Made by a program: the position numbers and the translations under genes. The notes under the pieces were generated by a model. The model ran no database searches, was not told the DNA's origin, and worked only from the letters and a program-made list of their open reading frames with translations. A stretch of 64,000 bases of DNA from positions 143,188 through 207,187 of the forward strand of contig CAWETK010000024.1 in NCBI GenBank assembly GCA_963811905.1, in the 5' to 3' direction. This document shows positions 26,930-35,783 of the stretch, in pieces (position 1 is the first letter of the stretch; each line of letters opens with the position of its first letter). The DNA comes from DATFVA01 sp963811905. GTDB lineage: Bacteria > Bacteroidota > Ignavibacteria > Ignavibacteriales > Ignavibacteriaceae.

Positions 26930-27580
26930 TTACTTTTTGGTTTCGAGGCCTATTCTTTTGTCGATAATATTATCGATAAGTTTATAGTCCTTTGCTTCCT
27001 GTGCTGAAAGGAAATAATCTCTGTCGCAGTCTTTAGTAATCTGTTCAATAGATTTACCTGTATGCTCTGCCAGGATTTTATATAGAGTATCTCTTGTCTT
27101 CAACATTTCCTTTGCGTGGATCTCGATATCAGAAGTTTGTCCCTGTAGTCCGCCAACCCACGGCTGGTGGATCATGATCTTTGAATTAGGGAGGGAAGTT
27201 CTTTTCCCTGCGGCGCCGCCAGCGAGCAGAATTGCTCCCATGCTTGCAGCCATGCCTACGCAGATTGTAGCAACAGCAGGTTTTACATATTTCATTGTAT
27301 CATAGATAGCGAGTCCCGCGGTAACGCTTCCGCCGGGGGAGTTTATATAAACATTTATATCCTTTTCAGAATCTTCAGCCTCAAGGAAGATGAGCTGAGC
27401 TATAATTAAACTTGCGATATGATCATCTATGGGAGTTCCTATGAAAATTATTCTTTCCCTTAAGAGGCGGGAAAAAATATCCATCCCGCGTTCACCGCGG
27501 CCTGTCTGTTCGATAACATAAGGTACCAGCTGGTTATAGATCGTGCCCGGAAGAGGGCTGTTTTCAGGATGATTTATCAT
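26930..27580 (-). CDS. clpP: ATP-dependent Clp protease proteolytic subunit
   Basis: The 216-residue protein is a normal-length ClpP. The catalytic triad is visible: Ser113 in GMAASMGA, His138 in MIHQPW and Asp188 in DRDYFLSAQEA. It forms a tetradecameric chamber that degrades proteins unfolded by ClpX or ClpA in the cytoplasm. Its ATG overlaps the stop of tig by four bases (ATGA), so both are translated from one message. clpX is often next in other bacteria, but here a long intergenic region and a serine hydrolase follow. Confidence 0.97.
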   Translation of the reverse strand: MINHPENSPLPGTIYNQLVPYVIEQTGRGERGMDIFSRLLRERIIFIGTPIDDHIASLIIAQLIFLEAEDSEKDINVYINSPGGSVTAGLAIYDTMKYVKPAVATICVGMAASMGAILLAGGAAGKRTSLPNSKIMIHQPWVGGLQGQTSDIEIHAKEMLKTRDTLYKILAEHTGKSIEQITKDCDRDYFLSAQEAKDYKLIDNIIDKRIGLETKK

Positions 27581-28896
27581 TTAGTTTCCTCTGTTTTAGT
27601 ATTTATTAATTTCGACGGATCCACTTTGTTAATCTTATTATTTTCTTTTAAGAATTCAAGTAACTTCTGATCCCTGAGTCTTTCAGCAAAATTAGAGGAT
27701 TTATAATAATTAAGCAGTTTATCTTCAGGCAATCCTGTTTTCGCTGCATCCTTCTTTACAAGCTCCATCAAGTCTTCATCGGTCACTTCAATCTTTTCCT
27801 TCTTTTCTATCTCACTCTTAATAAGGTACCATTTCACTTCGTTTTCTGCATAGCTTTTTAATCTTTTCGCTGAGTCTTCGCGGTCATATTTTCCGTACCC
27901 TTGTTTCTTTCTATCCTGTTCTTCATGATCCATAAGGTCGTTAAGGAAACTGGTAACCATTGAAGACGGAGGAGTGAAATCATTAGCCTTAACGATTTCC
28001 TGGATCAGTTTATCGCGGGTAATTTCATCTGTTCTCTGATCGTAATAGTGCTGCATATCGATCCTGATATTTTCCCTGAAATCCTTTTCATTAGTCACCT
28101 TATCCTTCGTGATCTTTTTAAGGAATTCTTCATCCAGTTCAGGGAGTAAATATTTTTTAATATCCTTAATCTCCGCCTTGTAGAGAAATTCCTCCTTAAC
28201 TGTTTCCTCCTCATCCTTATTGTTCTTAACCACCCGTTCATCAGTAAAAGTAAACTCAAATGAATCGCCTCTCTTTTTACCTCGCGATTTCTCAACTATA
28301 TCCTTCTGAACATTCTCATTTGAAAGGTCGACATCAAACGTCTCAGGCTTACTTCCTTCATAAGGTTCGCCTTTATCATTAAGCCGCTGCAGGTTTAATT
28401 TTATGACATAATTATTCTCTTCGCCTACAACTTCCTCTTCAACCTGGGTGGTATTTGCCTTACGGATGTGCTCAATCTCGTGTTCTATTTCCTCTTCTTT
28501 GACCTGGAAATCGGGTATATCCATACTGATATCCTTATATCCCTTCACATCAAGCTGAGGTACAATTTCATAATGAACTTTAAATTGGAAATCCTCGCCT
28601 GGATTAAATTTTATATCGGAGAGCACAGGCTGACCAATAGGCTGTAGGTTTTTATCTTTAACAATTTTCCAGAAATTTGCATTTGCAACCTTTTCAGCGG
28701 CATCGAACTCAAGAGCATCACCGTACATTTTTTTAATTATTGATAATGGAACTTTACCTTTCCTGAAACCGGGTACCTGAAGCTTCTTAGTCTGTTTTTT
28801 GACCTCGGTGTCGATATCGGGTTTAATCTCTTCATATGTCATAGTAACTTCTACTTCATTTTCCGAAGCTGAAATCTCATTAACTTTTACTTCCAA
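27577..28896 (-). CDS. tig: Trigger factor, with a degenerate PPIase domain
   Basis: The 439-residue protein has the ribosome-docking signature GFRKGKVP near residues 44-51 in a normal N-terminal domain, and a helical C-terminal chaperone domain. The middle region (about 150-250) has lost the usual FKBP aromatic motifs, so prolyl isomerase activity is doubtful; this is known in Bacteroidota-type trigger factors. The start is TTG 28896, with AGAGGAT just before it. It assists folding of new chains at the ribosome exit. It overlaps clpP by four bases. Confidence 0.92.
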   Translation of the reverse strand: MEVKVNEISASENEVEVTMTYEEIKPDIDTEVKKQTKKLQVPGFRKGKVPLSIIKKMYGDALEFDAAEKVANANFWKIVKDKNLQPIGQPVLSDIKFNPGEDFQFKVHYEIVPQLDVKGYKDISMDIPDFQVKEEEIEHEIEHIRKANTTQVEEEVVGEENNYVIKLNLQRLNDKGEPYEGSKPETFDVDLSNENVQKDIVEKSRGKKRGDSFEFTFTDERVVKNNKDEEETVKEEFLYKAEIKDIKKYLLPELDEEFLKKITKDKVTNEKDFRENIRIDMQHYYDQRTDEITRDKLIQEIVKANDFTPPSSMVTSFLNDLMDHEEQDRKKQGYGKYDREDSAKRLKSYAENEVKWYLIKSEIEKKEKIEVTDEDLMELVKKDAAKTGLPEDKLLNYYKSSNFAERLRDQKLLEFLKENNKINKVDPSKLINTKTEETK

Positions 28897-29139
28897 TTTT
28901 ATCCTCTGCCTGTTTTTATATTAAAAAAATTATTATTGTTTGAGGGACAGTCAGTCTCCGCGGCTGCAGTCCGGACTTATCTGCTTGTTTTTAAATTTTA
29001 AGACTGTAAAGATAATAAAAAGTGTGGAAATTAAACATTTTCCGGCGCATACAGATGAAGCGTCATAAGACTGAGAAATAGTATCCGGCAGAAGAGGTCA
29101 GTCTGAGCCTTGAGTTAATTAAGCAGAATTTTTCTCAAA
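28897..29139. other. Gap between tig and a decayed ORF
   Basis: About 240 bases without a gene. It presumably holds the promoter of the tig-clpP operon on the minus strand. No clear operator is seen; a GTCCGGAC palindrome is present near 28969-28976. Confidence 0.5.
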
Positions 29140-29520
29140 TTATTGAACAATCCGTGTATGTATCGATGCTATCAATTCCGATGTTCCAGCTAAATATATA
29201 TTATTGCTATATAGGGATTTAAAATAATTCTCCTCGTAAATAAGACCTGTTCCCGGAGCATAAAACTGAATGGAGGGGGCTCGGTGAGAGTCATCTCTGT
29301 ATACATAACATGAGTATGTTTCCGTATTTGTTTCGAGCAATGAGTCGACAGCAAGCAAAGTAATCGGGTTCAGCCATGTACCGGCAGGAGAGGGATATGG
29401 ATAGAACCTGGTAGTGAACTGGAAGTCGGTTTTATAATAGCCGATGCTGAAAGTTCCATTTACAACCCGCAAATTATAAAGGAAACTTCTATAATTGCTT
29501 AAAAATCTTATTAAAATGTA
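29140..29520 (-). pseudogene. Decayed 3' part of a secreted or lipoprotein-like gene
   Basis: A frame on the minus strand reads through about 110 residues from a TTG at 29472, and stays open upstream to about 29655 without any ATG or signal peptide. The C-terminal part looks protein-like (YSCYVYRDDSHR, then FYAPGTGLIYEENY), similar to the endings of lipoproteins whose last strands read PGxGLVKEE. No ribosome site precedes TTG 29472, and the upstream part reads like non-coding sequence. I take it as the remains of a truncated gene. A short real gene cannot be excluded. Confidence 0.4.
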
Positions 29521-29620
29521 AGATATAGAATCCGAATTAGCAAATGGGCTATTAATTATGGAGGAATGGAATGTTTGGGGTTTTGGAGTAAGGGAGCGAA
29601 TGATGGAGCACAGGATGCTT

Positions 29621-29643
29621 CCCCGGCTTCCGGGGTTTTCTTT
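29621..29643 (+). terminator. Strong terminator-like hairpin with no gene before it
   Basis: Arms CCCCGG (29621-29626) and CCGGGG (29630-29635) with loop CTT, followed by TTTTCTTT. It would end a rightward transcript, but no rightward gene lies upstream within 8 kb, where all genes run leftward. It may end a small RNA or be a leftover. Confidence 0.6.
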
Positions 29644-29703
29644 GAATTGAAGATCCTACAGCCGGATATACTGCGACCAGGAAGTTGTTGCAGATCAGTT
29701 AAA

Positions 29704-29727
29704 AGACCGATGAAGGTCTCCTTTTTT
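29704..29727 (+). terminator. Second terminator-like hairpin in the same gap
   Basis: Arms AGACC (29704-29708) and GGTCT (29715-29719) with loop GATGAA, then CC and a run of seven T. Short stem but good T-tract. It lies 215 bases before the T9SS gene at 29943 and 61 bases after the hairpin at 29621. Confidence 0.6.
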
Positions 29728-29942
29728 TAATCATATTTTTAAGAAATATACTTTGACTGCACACATAGATAATTTTCTTTTTTTTGAGTTACCTTTTATT
29801 ATGACCCAACACTAAGATCAATTGGTAATGGGATACAGAAAGCGGTAAATCTCATTGTTCTTCAGATCGAGCGATTGTACTTTAATCTTCAATTATTTAT
29901 ATTACAATCATTAGTATGGGAATATGAGTAAATGGAGGGAAA

Positions 29943-31475
29943 ATGAGAACTATAATACATTTTATTTTTATTACGGTATCTGTTGTATTCTTATTCAGTA
30001 CTTATTCACCAGCTCAATTTGTTGATAACTTCGAATATTATTTTCCAGACGAGCCGGTTGCCTGTCAAAAACCACAATACTGGACAACCTGGAGCTTTAA
30101 TCCGTGCGATCCCGAAGATCCATTTGTATCAACTGATCATTCTTACTCGGGTTCTTATTCGCTTAAAATCGTTCAGAACAATAACCTGGTAAAGCTTTAT
30201 GATGAACCATTGTTGGCCGGCATTGACCTTGTGGTTTATATACCTTCAGGTAAATCGGGATATTTTAATATACTAAGCCGATTTAGTCCTAACCCTGTAC
30301 AATGGGGTCTGGAATGTTACTTTGATGCCGGCGGAACAGGAAGGCTGATACACGGAACCACTGATAACTTCAGCTGGACACCAGATACATGGCACTACAT
30401 TTCTATTTACCTGGAACTTCCGGGAAACGGTCAGGTTTATTTTTCTATGGACGGAAATTTAATCTCCACCTGGGACTGGACGCAGGGAGGAACAATAGAC
30501 CCGACTGTTGAAGGAATTGACTTTTTCGGAGCGACAGCTAATGATGAAATGTATGTTGATGATTTTGACGTATGGGACGGATGCTTATCGTGTCTGCCCC
30601 CCAATCCGGCAGCCAACCTGACAGCTGAAGAAATTCTCAATCCTGACCCCGCAGTAAAACTCAATTGGGAAAATAACTCGTTTTTCGTTTATGAGTTTTA
30701 TGTGGTCAGGAAAGACGGATACCCCAACGACCCGGGAGAATACCAGTATATCGGGGGTTCAGCAGGAGTTTATGAATTTATTGATTCACTCGTTATGCTC
30801 AACCAGCGTTACAGCTACGGAATAGTATCCTACGGACGTTATGGTTACGCTGATACCAGTAATTTTGTGACCATTCTTGTTCTGGCAACACCGGTAGAAC
30901 TTACATCATTCAGGTGCACGATCAGTTCTAATAAAATCATCCTGTTGTGGTTGACAGCTACTGAAACCAATAATAGGGGATTTGAAGTTGAGAGGAAACT
31001 TGCAGGCGATACATTACCACCTTACAATGAAAATGAAGGCTGGCAGAAGATAGGTTTTGTAGAAGGAAACGGTACAACAACTTCAGAGCATTCGTACACC
31101 TTCTCGGATACAGATGTCTTGACGGGAAAATATCTGTACAGACTGAAGCAGATAGATCTTGACGGTCACCTTGAATACAGCAATGAGATTGAAGCGGAAA
31201 TAACCGCCCCTGATAAATATTTCCTTGAACAGAATTATCCTAATCCTTTTAATCCCGCAACATCAATAGGCTATTCATTGAAGAATGACGGGTTCGTCTC
31301 ATTGAAGATTTACAATATTCTTGGGCAGGAAGCCGCCGATCTGGTACATAAAAATCAGAAAGCCGGATATTATACTGTCAGCTTTAATGCTTCGGAACTT
31401 CCGTCGGGTGTCTACATCTATACCCTAAGTGCATCCGGATATATGGCGGGCAGGAAGATGCTGCTGATCAGGTAA
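29943..31475 (+). CDS. T9SS-secreted protein with LamG-like N-terminus
   Basis: The 510-residue product follows GGAGGGAAA and has a signal peptide (residues 1-24, ending PAQ). Residues 30-210 resemble a concanavalin-like (LamG) fold: DNFEYYFPDEP, a Cys-containing strand region, and YVDDFDVWDG near the end. A fibronectin-like stretch (AANLTAEEI...VKLNWENNS) comes next. A segment PVELTSFRC to YRLKQIDLDG, common in T9SS cargo of this group, precedes the C-terminal sorting domain (NYPNPFNPATS, ending KMLLIR). It is a secreted or surface protein of unknown ligand. No partner gene is nearby. Confidence 0.87.
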   Translation: MRTIIHFIFITVSVVFLFSTYSPAQFVDNFEYYFPDEPVACQKPQYWTTWSFNPCDPEDPFVSTDHSYSGSYSLKIVQNNNLVKLYDEPLLAGIDLVVYIPSGKSGYFNILSRFSPNPVQWGLECYFDAGGTGRLIHGTTDNFSWTPDTWHYISIYLELPGNGQVYFSMDGNLISTWDWTQGGTIDPTVEGIDFFGATANDEMYVDDFDVWDGCLSCLPPNPAANLTAEEILNPDPAVKLNWENNSFFVYEFYVVRKDGYPNDPGEYQYIGGSAGVYEFIDSLVMLNQRYSYGIVSYGRYGYADTSNFVTILVLATPVELTSFRCTISSNKIILLWLTATETNNRGFEVERKLAGDTLPPYNENEGWQKIGFVEGNGTTTSEHSYTFSDTDVLTGKYLYRLKQIDLDGHLEYSNEIEAEITAPDKYFLEQNYPNPFNPATSIGYSLKNDGFVSLKIYNILGQEAADLVHKNQKAGYYTVSFNASELPSGVYIYTLSASGYMAGRKMLLIR

Positions 31476-31633
31476 AAGATTTTTGGCCGGTGAAACTGTG
31501 AAATCCACCTGCGATAAATAGTAGGGGAATAATTCACTTAAACTACGTTGCTCGGTTTTTTAACTATTCGAAAAATCGTCCCGGGTGAATGGCCTCAGTT
31601 GGGTGAGTTGAGAATGAGAATGCTTCCCTTTAG

Positions 31634-31715
31634 TGCGAGAACGGGGACTCGAACCCCGACACCTTGCGGTACTAGATCCTAAGTCTAGCGCGTCTGCCAA
31701 TTCCGCCATTCTCGC
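31634..31715 (-). tRNA. tRNA-Leu (anticodon UAG)
   Basis: On the minus strand the 82 bases fold as a tRNA with a long variable arm, as in class II tRNAs. The acceptor stem pairs GCGAGAA with TTCTCGC, the discriminator base is A, the D arm has GCGGAATTGGCAGACGC, the anticodon stem is CTAGA/TCTAG with loop CTTAGGA (anticodon TAG), and the T arm is CGGGGTTCGAGTCCCCG. CCA is not encoded. Confidence 0.96.
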
Positions 31716-31789
31716 AGATGTTTTCAGAATGTTTTTCCAAAAAGAGAGATCAAAAATAAAGGTTTTGATATAGAAAACAAAGAGGGAGA

Positions 31790-31880
31790 GCGTAACGGCG
31801 ATTGGCTGTACATGTGTGAGGAGCGAAGGCGATTCGCTTTACAAAAGGTAAGAAGCGAATCAGCGATTCGCTGTACAGGT
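31790..31880. repeat. 32-33 bp direct repeat, three imperfect copies
   Basis: Three units begin with GCG at about 31790, 31823 and 31855, and share the core GCGATTSGCTKTACA (31798-31812, 31829-31843, 31863-31877). The last unit contains a perfect 8-bp inverted repeat (31854-31872, AGCGAATC and GATTCGCT). The right end touches the stop of the leftward gene at 31880. There are no unique spacers, so it is not a CRISPR array. Confidence 0.8.
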
Positions 31881-32236
31881 TAAAACCTGATAGGCGGATC
31901 GGAGCCGGGGGGGCGATCTTCTTCTCTGCACTGTATCTGCCAGATTGTGTTCGTGAATTCTTTTAATGATTCAGGTACTATGCCGTTTTCATAGACTTTA
32001 TAGGCTATCCCTGTTCTCCCGATGAATGACCAGAAAATGTCCAGGTTGTTCATACTTATATCAAACTGCAGGATCATCTCTTCCAGTTTTTCAAAAAGCT
32101 TAGTCCTGGTTTTATCCGGAAGATTTCCTGCTGAAGTTATTTCCTTCTGGAGAACTGAAAATAAATTTAATATCTTTTCAAATTCTCTTTGGGTAAAGGA
32201 ATAATTGTTTCGAAGTGAATTTTCCCCGCCGTTCAT
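31880..32236 (-). CDS. Small helical protein, unknown
   Basis: A 118-residue product starts at ATG 32236. It is rich in charged and hydrophobic residues in a helix-like pattern, with REFEKILNLFSVLQKEI and TKLFEKLEEMILQFDISMNNL. The C-terminus ends EEDRPPGSDPPIRF. There is no signal peptide, membrane segment or known motif. The ATG is preceded by AGGGAAATAAT, a usable ribosome site. The composition fits a real cytoplasmic protein. It stands alone between the tRNA-Leu repeat region and a long AT-rich gap. Confidence 0.6.
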   Translation of the reverse strand: MNGGENSLRNNYSFTQREFEKILNLFSVLQKEITSAGNLPDKTRTKLFEKLEEMILQFDISMNNLDIFWSFIGRTGIAYKVYENGIVPESLKEFTNTIWQIQCREEDRPPGSDPPIRF

Positions 32237-32843
32237 ATTATTTCCCTAATAGAAATTATTCTCCCGCTGTTTCAGCAAACATAATTATTTTTTTTGATAA
32301 AAAAAGCGGAATAGAAAAAATATTTCCTGCTATCTTTGAAGGATTTATTTTAAATTAGCGAAAAGAAATTAATTCTTTCGGTGCAAAGTTCTGAAGAGTC
32401 ATCAAAAGGAACCCATTTTAGGATAACTATCCTGACGATAAAAATTAATCAATCCCTCAGTCTGTTTTAATCTTCACGATCCGAAGGAATATTATAAAAA
32501 TATCTCATTTCTATTAAGATTAAATCTTAACTTTAAGGGTAAGATTCTGAAAAGCAGCCGGGATGACCTCAGGTTTAATGAAACTAAATTTTTTTACATG
32601 AATTTTTGATAAATTTATTCCTGGCTAAAGTCAGATATGTTATGAGGAAATGGTAAAATCAACACCTGGTTAAAGATTTTATTGGTAAATGTTAAAAAAA
32701 TGATAATTTTCTTAATTAAGACAGGGTAATAAAGCAGGTATGAAAATTGATAATATTAGCTCGAAATATTCTCTAATAAATAAAATTTGGATACTGCTAT
32801 TTTCAAATTTCTTATTCCAAACAATCAGCCGGTCGGGGAAAAA
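32237..32843. other. AT-rich gap upstream of the phosphatase-kinase pair
   Basis: About 600 bases with no supportable gene on either strand. It presumably holds divergent promoters for the small leftward gene and the rightward PP2C-kinase operon. A perfect palindrome is present at 32514-32530. Confidence 0.6.
32514..32530. promoter_or_regulatory. 17-bp palindrome TTAAGATTAAATCTTAA
   Basis: Eight-base arms TTAAGATT and AATCTTAA flank a single central A, perfectly matched. It lies about 310 bases before the PP2C start and 280 bases before the divergent small gene. This is a candidate operator, but the low GC makes a chance origin possible. Confidence 0.4.
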
Positions 32844-33572
32844 ATGAAATATACCCACGTATCTGTATCGAAGACCGGTCTTCGCCGGGTTGAAAATGAA
32901 GACTCATTCGGGGTATTTGAACTTGACAACGGATTGTTGACAGTTTTGTGCGATGGTCTGGGAGGCAACAAGGCAGGCGAGGTTGCATCCAGTCTGACGG
33001 TAGAAACTATTTATAACTCTTTTATGAGATCGGATAAGCAGGATTATCTTGAAAGGATTAAAGATGCTATACTGGATGCCAACAGAATGATTATTCAGGA
33101 ATCAAATTCTACTCCTGCATTTAAGGGTATGGCAACCACTGTTGAGGTTCTTTTCCTGAATTCCAATACGGCCTACTGGGGACATATTGGCGATTCCCGT
33201 ATTTACAAATACAACGATCAGAAAATCAGGCAGCTTACAAAAGACCATTCCCTGGTTCAGCGTCTTGTTGATGAAGGTTATCTTACTCTTAAAGAAGCTG
33301 AGAATCATCCTAACAGGAATATTATAATGAAAGCCCTCGGCGATACAACTGATGTTGAAGCTGACCTTAGCAAACTTAAGCTTGCATCTAAGGAAAATAC
33401 TAAATTCTTTATATGCTCTGATGGTGTTAACTGCGTAGTTAACGATGAGGAGCTTGAGCAGATAATTGGCAATGAAGATGCAAATGATACTGCCGAAAAA
33501 CTGTCCAAATTAATAGAGGACAGGGGAGCCCCGGATAATTATTCATTCGTGTTAATAAGCCGGGATGTATAA
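32844..33572 (+). CDS. PP2C-family protein phosphatase
   Basis: ATG 32844 follows GGGGAAAAA and opens directly onto the PP2C fold; an upstream in-frame TTG (32787) adds unrelated residues. The 242-residue product has the family motifs RRVENEDSFG, LCDGLGGNKAGEVAS, GMATTVEV, GHIGDSRIY, SDGV and DNYSFVLI, with the metal-binding Asp residues in place. It removes phosphate from Ser/Thr on proteins in the cytoplasm. The kinase gene starts on the base after its stop, so the pair is co-translated and the phosphatase probably reverses the kinase. Confidence 0.94.
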   Translation: MKYTHVSVSKTGLRRVENEDSFGVFELDNGLLTVLCDGLGGNKAGEVASSLTVETIYNSFMRSDKQDYLERIKDAILDANRMIIQESNSTPAFKGMATTVEVLFLNSNTAYWGHIGDSRIYKYNDQKIRQLTKDHSLVQRLVDEGYLTLKEAENHPNRNIIMKALGDTTDVEADLSKLKLASKENTKFFICSDGVNCVVNDEELEQIIGNEDANDTAEKLSKLIEDRGAPDNYSFVLISRDV

Positions 33573-35486
33573 ATGATTGGCACCAATATCGAAAATTATA
33601 AGGTTGTTGAGGTTATAGGCGAAGGGGGGATGGGTGTCGTCTATAAGGCTCTCGACCTTAAACTTGAAAGATATGTTGCTATAAAGATACTTAATACCAG
33701 CAAACCGCCTAACCCTCAGTTTATAGAACGATTTAAACGTGAGGCAAGGAACCAGGCAAAGCTTAATCATACTAATATTATCCCCGTTTATGGTTTCACT
33801 GATGCTGAAAATACTCTCGGAATAGTAATGGAGTATATAGAGGGTGAAACACTTGAGGACTTAATCAGGAGGGAAGGAAGACTCGATCTGCGGTTTTCTC
33901 TTGATGTGATGAGACAGGTTCTCAGCGGCGTTGCTTTCGCTCATCAGAAGGGATTTATACACAGGGATCTTAAACCTTCTAATATTATAATCAGCAATGA
34001 AGGCATTGCGAAGATAATGGATTTCGGTATATCCAAATCGATCAATGAGACAAAGGATATTACCAAGGCAGGTACGAAAATAGGGACGATCTTTTATATG
34101 AGTCCCGAACAGATCAGGGGAAAACCTCCAACAACACAGAGCGACCTGTACTCTCTCGGCGTTACTTTTTACGAGATGCTTTCTGGGAAAACCCCTTTCG
34201 ATTATCCTACTGAATTTGAAATAATGGAAGCACATATCAAAAAGATGCCTGCCCGACTGTCGACACATCTGCCCGATATTCCGCCGGAAATAGACAGGAT
34301 AATCTCTAAAGCTCTTGAGAAACCAGTAATGAAAAGATACCAGAGCGCAGAAGAGTTTCTTGAGGATGTCGACCGTGTGTTTGAACACCTTACTGTAGTG
34401 GATATAGAGGAGCCGCAGGTTTTCCAGAATAAAAAGAAGGTCTCAAAACACTTAATCAAAAAAACATCACTAACATTAGGTATCCTGCTTATAGGCGCAG
34501 TATTGTTTTATTATTTCTACAGCAATATCTCCAGTCTGATGAGAGATAAAAATCCGGCAGGCGGCACTGACAACAGCGGTGCAGTAACTTTAACTTCAAA
34601 TACATCAGGCATTATTCATTCAGGATGGCAGCCTGTTACACTTTCAACCGGGACGACCTTAAACTCCATAAATTTTGTGAATCCCCTCGTAGGCTATGTC
34701 TGCGGGTTCAACGGACTTATATTAAAAACAGAGGATGGCGGAAAGACCTGGCAGAAGAATACCTTCGACAGCCGCGTTAATTTCTTTAATGTTCTCTTCC
34801 TTACAACGGAAAGAGGATTTATTACCGGTGATAACGGGACAATCATATTTACAGATGATGGCGGCAGGAATTGGAAAATACTTAATGCTTATGTGAAGGA
34901 ATCCATTTTTGACATTTGTTTCCTTAGTGATAAAAAAACAGGATTTATGGCAGGAAGCCATGGCACAATCCTTAAAACGCTGAACGGCGGGAATACCTGG
35001 TATCCGGTTTATACGCCTACCAGGGAATTATTGTACAGCATAAGCTTTAAAGATGACCGCAACGGTTTTGCTGTCGGCTGGAATGGAACTATTCTGAAAA
35101 CCACAAATTCCGGCAGATCATGGAAACAACAGGAAAAACTAACGAATAATTATCTAAGAGATATTACATTTTTGGATGAAAACAGCGGGTTTATTTCCGG
35201 AGGCGGCGGTATTGTTCTGAGAACGACAGACGGCGGCGAAAGCTGGGCGGAAGTTCCTTCAAATACAATATCCGGGCTGTATTCAATCCATTTTGTTGAT
35301 AATAAAGATGGTCTGATCCTGGGGAGCAGGGGGGAGATACTTGTAACGGATGACTCTGGTGCGAACTGGAAATTAACACAGTCGGGAAACTATGCCACAT
35401 TGACTGATGCCGCAGTCACGGGCGAGGATAAGATCTTTGTTATAGGTTTTAACGGCACAATGCTTACAAACCAGGTTCTGCAGTAA
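33573..35486 (+). CDS. Transmembrane Ser/Thr protein kinase with YCF48/BNR propeller sensor
   Basis: The 637-residue protein has a PknB-type kinase domain in residues 8-275: Gly loop GEGGMGVVYKA, VAIKI lysine, catalytic HRDLKPSN, DFG in IMDFGIS, and SPEQ. One membrane helix lies near residues 293-313. The extracytoplasmic part (about 340-637) has six repeats with a DGGKTWQ-like signature (GGKTW, GGRNW, GGNTW, SGRSW, GGESW, SGANW), forming a YCF48/BNR beta-propeller. It presumably senses an outside signal and phosphorylates cytoplasmic proteins. Known PknB kinases often have PASTA domains here instead. It is coupled with the PP2C gene upstream. Confidence 0.94.
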   Translation: MIGTNIENYKVVEVIGEGGMGVVYKALDLKLERYVAIKILNTSKPPNPQFIERFKREARNQAKLNHTNIIPVYGFTDAENTLGIVMEYIEGETLEDLIRREGRLDLRFSLDVMRQVLSGVAFAHQKGFIHRDLKPSNIIISNEGIAKIMDFGISKSINETKDITKAGTKIGTIFYMSPEQIRGKPPTTQSDLYSLGVTFYEMLSGKTPFDYPTEFEIMEAHIKKMPARLSTHLPDIPPEIDRIISKALEKPVMKRYQSAEEFLEDVDRVFEHLTVVDIEEPQVFQNKKKVSKHLIKKTSLTLGILLIGAVLFYYFYSNISSLMRDKNPAGGTDNSGAVTLTSNTSGIIHSGWQPVTLSTGTTLNSINFVNPLVGYVCGFNGLILKTEDGGKTWQKNTFDSRVNFFNVLFLTTERGFITGDNGTIIFTDDGGRNWKILNAYVKESIFDICFLSDKKTGFMAGSHGTILKTLNGGNTWYPVYTPTRELLYSISFKDDRNGFAVGWNGTILKTTNSGRSWKQQEKLTNNYLRDITFLDENSGFISGGGGIVLRTTDGGESWAEVPSNTISGLYSIHFVDNKDGLILGSRGEILVTDDSGANWKLTQSGNYATLTDAAVTGEDKIFVIGFNGTMLTNQVLQ

Positions 35487-35783
35487 TTGGGGTTAGTTTT
35501 CCAAGGGGGATACATCATTGGGAATTAACTGTAAATCGATAGCCATTCAATTGTCATTCGGGGTCATTCGGTTGTTATCCATTTTTAATCTATTGTCATT
35601 CGAAAAAAGTTAAGGATTCAAGGTTCAAAAGAATAGAAAAGAAATCCTTTTTTTCCGGCTTAAACTATTCTGGTATTCTAAATTTAATTTAATCAGACTG
35701 AAACAAATAACCATTTTTCCCTCAAACTTTAATTTAATATTCCTTAATTTCTTTATTAAAATTTTTCTTATTGTGAGGTTGAA
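35487..35783. other. Gap between the kinase gene and murA
   Basis: About 300 bases without a gene. The first half contains several near-copies of GTCATTCGG (around 35551, 35561 and 35595), a short dispersed repeat also found once at 20323. The second half is AT-rich and probably holds the murA promoter. No terminator is visible after the kinase gene. Confidence 0.5.

Noticed and set aside
31634..31715. Integrative element at tRNA-Leu
   Set aside because: No integrase, no duplicated tRNA 3' end and no change of gene content is visible near the tRNA.
31790..31880. Three regularly spaced repeats as a CRISPR array
   Set aside because: Repeats are imperfect, adjoin without unique spacers of constant length, and no cas gene is near.
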